Source: Plumapathes pennacea | Taxonomy: Eukaryota; Cnidaria; Anthozoa; Antipatharia; Myriopathidae | DNA length: 64,000 nucleotides | Assembly: GCA_964036295.1 (NCBI GenBank) | Contig: OZ038462.1 | Coordinates: 27,083,759 to 27,147,758 of the forward strand | Reading direction: 5' to 3' | Shown here: piece by piece, positions 56,801 to 64,000 of the stretch | Layout: each line of letters begins with the position of its first letter | How positions within the stretch are numbered: position 1 is the first letter of the stretch | Made by a program: the position numbers and the translations under genes | The notes under the pieces: generated by a model | Seen by the model: only the letters and a program-made list of their open reading frames with translations | Database searches by the model: none | Told to the model about the DNA's origin: nothing

Positions 56801-59536
56801 AACTCCCCTGCGCCCTGTGCTATTACTGACTGTTCTCATATTTAGTCTTTTGTTTTGTTATAGCTTGTCTCACCAGAAGATGTCGTCAATGCGGCTAAGC
56901 TGTTTGAGTCAGTGAGTGTTCCCCTGAGGTAAGCATTTGGTAGAACATGAGTCGAAAAATAGTTATACATCTCTCTGCAGCCTGTCATGGCAAGAAAACT
57001 GTCATCATGAAACATAGTGTTCTTATATCTGGGGCCAATTCAAGAAAACATTTACAAGTGTATTTTACAAGTTGGGCCAATTTCCCCACACGTCAAAACA
57101 CACTTTAATCCAATATCATGACCAGATCAGTTTCAGTTATACAGTTGAGACCTGTATCTGTAATGTTTTGCAAACTTTTGTCTGATTGGAGTTCGTTTAG
57201 TGGTGTTGGAAAAATGGTCCAACCTGTTTAATACACGTGTAAATGTCTATTGAATTGGCCTCTGGTCTTTGGATGAGATACAGTACAACCCTGCTATCTC
57301 GAACTCGGTTATCTCGAAGTCCCCGCTATCTCGAACAGAAATCGATTTTCCTTGAAAACGAACTCGATAGAAATTCTCCCTTGGTAGAACCCCGCTATCT
57401 CGATCCCCCGTTATCTCGAACTATTGCTCGGTTCTCTTGAGAGTTCGAGATAGCGAGGTTTTACTGTGACTGTTTCTCCTGTTACGCGGCAAAATAAAAG
57501 GTAATAAACTACAGTGGGGTAGACTCGAACCTGAAGTGAGGGTTAGTGACATTCTGCAACAGAGCAAGAAATAAATTAACAGACACTGCGTCCAATGTCT
57601 TCCAACTTCAGGCGCATTTCCTTCCCTTTCCCCATTCTTCTCTCTCAGTGTCTGCCCCACCCCCTCCCCCTCTGCACTTCCTACTTCCTCCCTTCTTTCA
57701 TCCATCCTTCCTTTCTCTCGTTTCCTTCTTGTGTTTCAGACTGCGTGGATTTGACAGTGGAGTACTCGTAATTCAGTCCGTTTCACACAGCGACGAGGAA
57801 GTCATAAGAATAGTCAAAGAAATGGTGCGTATATATTTGGACCCCGCTACTAAAACAACTGGGAACGCAGACCGGTTTATTAGACAATACTAGAACATTT
57901 GCGACTGATTCCTAGTCCTGGGGCCAATTCAATGTACATTTACACGTGTATTAAGTTGGACCATTATTCTAACACCACTAAACGGACTACAATATAACAA
58001 AGTCTGTACAATATTACAGATACAGGTCCCCAGTGCACAACCACACCATACTATTTGGTTAAAGTGTGTTTTAACGTGTGGGGAAATTGGTCCGACTTGT
58101 AAAATACACTTGTAAATGCTTTATTGAATTGGCCCCTGTATTGAATTCGTCACATACAAGAAAGGATGTCAGGAGAATGAAACAGGACTTGCATCCCAGT
58201 TGATATCCGCCTCCCAATAAAAACCTATCATAGTAGCAAAACCTATAAAAGGTTACAAAAACCTACCTTAATTGTAATTAAACTAAAAAATCTATTTAAT
58301 TTGAAACTTTAGAAGTCTATCTAAAAGTCTGCACTTCATAAGAACTAGTTTTGGTCTGCATCAACATGACGTACTACGCTCTATCAACGAAACTTGTTGA
58401 CGTGGATAAGCTAAACTAAACGCCGTTAAGAATGTGTTGGCTGGCGGTTCAAGCGTTAATAGCTCTTTGTCAGAGCCCTGCGCGATTATCAAGCATAAAC
58501 AATTGTGAAAGTGCCATAGCAAAGATGCACCGATTGAAGGTCTCTTGCTTTTATTAACTTTGCTTGACTTTTTCTTAGTGTCTTGCTAGTACAGTTTGTA
58601 ATACTGCCAACTCGAAACGTCAGCCTTCAACACAATCTTTACCACACAATGGAATGCTAGTGAGAACTAATTTTAGACTGCGTCGGCGTGGAAATAAAAC
58701 TTGTGATAAATAAACACAACATTGATGTGGGAAAGCTATAAACGCCGTTAAAAAAAGTTTATGCTGACTTTTCGAGAGCCAGCCGGCCTCCGTCTTGCTC
58801 CGAAGAAGGGATAACGCTCGAAATGTTAGCTTGAACTTCTTTAACGGCGTTTAGCTTTCCCACATCAACTTTTAGCTGATTTACAATCGAAATGCTTATT
58901 AACGACACATGGCGTATAGGAATCGACCATTTGTTGGTACAGTGCTAACATCATGCGCATTTGATATTCAGTTGCACCAACAGGGATCTTTGACGGCTGA
59001 CGAACTTGCTCGACTTACGAACGTCTCTGTGATGCTCGCCAAAGAAAGGTAATTATAATGTTTCCGATATTCGAAGCTCGGGAACGTGCGGGATTTGGTC
59101 TGGGGGCCCTTCACACTTGGGCTGTCAAAATGAGATCGGTACGGCGCTGTCTGATCGCATTAGACCTGGATCGTTCCATAAAGCGCCCAACGTGAACGGT
59201 CCCTTAAATCGTGTTTCAATCTATAAGCCAAGTACAGGAAGATTTATCTCTTCTTTGTTTTGAGCTAAAACAAACTCTTCAACTGGTTTTTGACCAAACT
59301 GTGGTCTGTTTTCTCTCAAGATCTCCGAGAGAAACAGGTAAGTACCACCGTCCACCGACATCTGATTAAAAAAGGAACCCGCTGATTTTGTACATTGCGT
59401 GCTCACGTAAACCGCTGACACAACTTTTGCTTCACCCAGGCTGTCAGTCACCGAACAGGCAGGCAAAGCATGCCGGGATGACAGCGTAGAAGGCTTGCGG
59501 TTCTATCCCAATGAATTCTTAGAAAGATCAGAGTAA
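53873..59536 (+). CDS. VPS36: VPS36, ESCRT-II subunit, 383 residues
   Basis: Part of ESCRT-II, which sorts ubiquitinated membrane proteins into multivesicular endosomes. Fifteen exons: 53873-53971, 54042-54110, 54536-54606, 54908-55022, 55130-55204, 55502-55588, 55851-55883, 55995-56072, 56235-56290, 56473-56551, 56720-56785, 56864-56928, 57740-57824, 58972-59048, 59440-59536; every join keeps frame and the length is close to the human protein. Residues 1-140 are the GLUE domain ([48 protein letters not shown]). [13 protein letters not shown] (about 150-162) opens the helical linker. Residues 170-383 are the two winged-helix domains ([57 protein letters not shown]-like [18 protein letters not shown]). 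Exon 7 is only 33 nt. Back to back with AASDHPPT. Confidence 0.95.
54651..54730. mobile_element. TAGCCT-ended MITE copy (VPS36 intron 3)
   Basis: Starts TAGCCTCCTGGCAGCA and ends TGTTGTCAGGAGACTA, matching the element at 50106-50200 with a changed centre. The flanks GTGCAAAC and ATACAAAC suggest a worn 8-9 bp target duplication. Confidence 0.65.
55041..55059. repeat. T tract in VPS36 intron 4
   Basis: A run of about 19 T directly after the exon 4 donor region. Confidence 0.75.
57031..57262 (+). mobile_element. MITE with GGGGCCAATTCAA ends, first copy
   Basis: Starts GGGGCCAATTCAAGAAAACA and ends TGTCTATTGAATTGGCCTC. The interior (AAAACACACTTTAATC, ATACAGTTGAGACCTGTATC) is found in the opposite orientation at 57920-58136. 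In VPS36 intron 12. Confidence 0.8.
57281..57466. mobile_element. pogo/Tigger-type MITE
   Basis: Begins CAGTACAACCCTGCTATCTC and ends GAGATAGCGAGGTTTTACTG. CTATCTCGAAC words recur within. CAGTA...TACTG ends with the TATCTCGAA core are characteristic of Tigger/pogo elements. In VPS36 intron 12. Confidence 0.75.
57920..58136 (-). mobile_element. MITE with GGGGCCAATTCAA ends, second copy, inverted
   Basis: Same family as 57031-57262 but opposite orientation (GTGTGTTTTAACGTGTGGGG against CCCCACACGTCAAAACACAC). It lies in intron 13, so the pair brackets exon 13. Confidence 0.8.
58370..58890. repeat. Penelope-like sequences in VPS36 intron 13
   Basis: GTTGACGTGGATAAGCTAAACTAAACGCCGTTAAGAATGTG is followed by GGCGGTTCAAGCGTTAATAGC. 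A second block reads GAAGAAGGGATAACGCTC, GAAATGTTAGC and TTTAACGGCGTTTAGC, with AACATTGATGTGGGAAAGCT inverted against AGCTTTCCCACATCAA. Same words as at 47.9 kb. Confidence 0.55.
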
Positions 59537-60153
59537 TGTAAAGTACGATATGGTTCTCTTCCAATTAAAATACTGTTTGTTTGTATTTGCTTTTTAAATT
59601 TTTAAACATTCCTGGCTCTGACTCTCTTGACTTCTGGAGTGATCAGAAGACTACAGTTATCCGAACATAGTTAGTTGTACGTAGTTCAGTACGGAGAAGA
59701 TGCCAAATGAACTCTTGTTTGGCCCAAAACTGGTCACTTTTTGACAATGTTATGACGCGTTTCATGATCAATAAGAGGACAGACACATAAAAAACTGACG
59801 TCAATTTGTTAAATTGCAAACCTTTTTCGATCAAAATAACGGTTGACATCATTACTGCTGGAATGTCATTGGTTAATTTATTTTTGTAAGGTTGCAGAGA
59901 AATGCTGCTGCCAGTGTGTAAAAGTACTAATGGTAACTCGACTTTTTGTTTCATCCGTATGCAAACACCAGGTTACGCTTTGGTAACAAGTAAATATCAC
60001 TCACGAGGGAAGTGGTATTTAATAAACTCTTGCGAACACGCAAACTTCGTCCCTTAACTTCATACTTACCTGAGCGGCCGGTCACTAACTAGTTAGTCCT
60101 AATTGGCCTGAGGGGAAAATTTGGGCAGCGAACGAGAAACCAAAGCAATATAA
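59537..60153. other. spacer between convergent VPS36 and ABCC genes
   Basis: No gene. Both genes end toward this spacer, so it holds two 3' untranslated regions. A 103-codon minus frame at 59643-59954 shows no coding pattern and is not called. Confidence 0.5.

Positions 60154-64000
<3,847 letters not shown>

Overview
The window is animal nuclear DNA, most likely from an anthozoan cnidarian such as a stony coral. Pointers are spliced genes with GT/AG introns, AT-rich spacers packed with small DNA-transposon relics, remains of LINE and Gypsy retroelements, and a duplicated NB-ARC/WD40 receptor carrying death-effector domains. The exact species cannot be read from the sequence.

Layout. 419-719 (-) is one death-effector-domain (DED) exon of a gene that runs off the left edge. 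3144-8294 (+) is an uninterrupted 1716-residue non-ribosomal peptide synthetase (NRPS) with domain order C-A-T-C plus the tail of a second adenylation domain; 8564-9331 (+) is a piece resembling the structural half of a polyketide ketoreductase. From about 10.0 to 29.5 kb lie two head-to-tail copies of a roughly 9-10.5 kb segment. Each holds a three-exon gene for a DED-DED-NB-ARC-WD40 protein (13541-19871 and 21378-28830, +). Copy 1 alone has a 2.4 kb stretch with a 190-residue open frame (-). Copy 2 alone has a broken Gypsy element in its first intron. 31735-35581 (-) is a four-exon SDR9C-type dehydrogenase (retinol/17-beta-hydroxysteroid dehydrogenase-like). 35.6-49.8 kb is gene-poor and rich in repeats (LINE remains, PIF/Harbinger-type MITEs, a Penelope-like fold-back). 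49872-53706 (-) is a ten-exon 4'-phosphopantetheinyl transferase (AASDHPPT). 53873-59536 (+) is a fifteen-exon VPS36 (ESCRT-II). These two genes start 166 bp apart, back to back. 60154-64000 (-) holds the last three exons of an ABCC/MRP4-like transporter.

How the genes fit together. The NRPS carrier domain needs a 4'-phosphopantetheine arm, and the only general animal enzyme that adds it, AASDHPPT, is encoded about 42 kb away. The rest of the window reads as immunity receptors (NLR pair), trafficking (VPS36), lipid/steroid metabolism (SDR) and export (ABCC). I see no sign that these form a co-regulated cluster.

The two strongest leads are the intronless animal NRPS with its valine-like specificity code and decayed downstream end, and the DED-NB-ARC-WD40 tandem pair. 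In that pair the NB-ARC and C-terminal parts stay nearly identical while the central WD40 blades have diverged strongly. All exon joins were worked out by eye from splice sites and phase. They give clean frames of 1598, 1597, 356, 291 and 383 residues for the five complete spliced genes.
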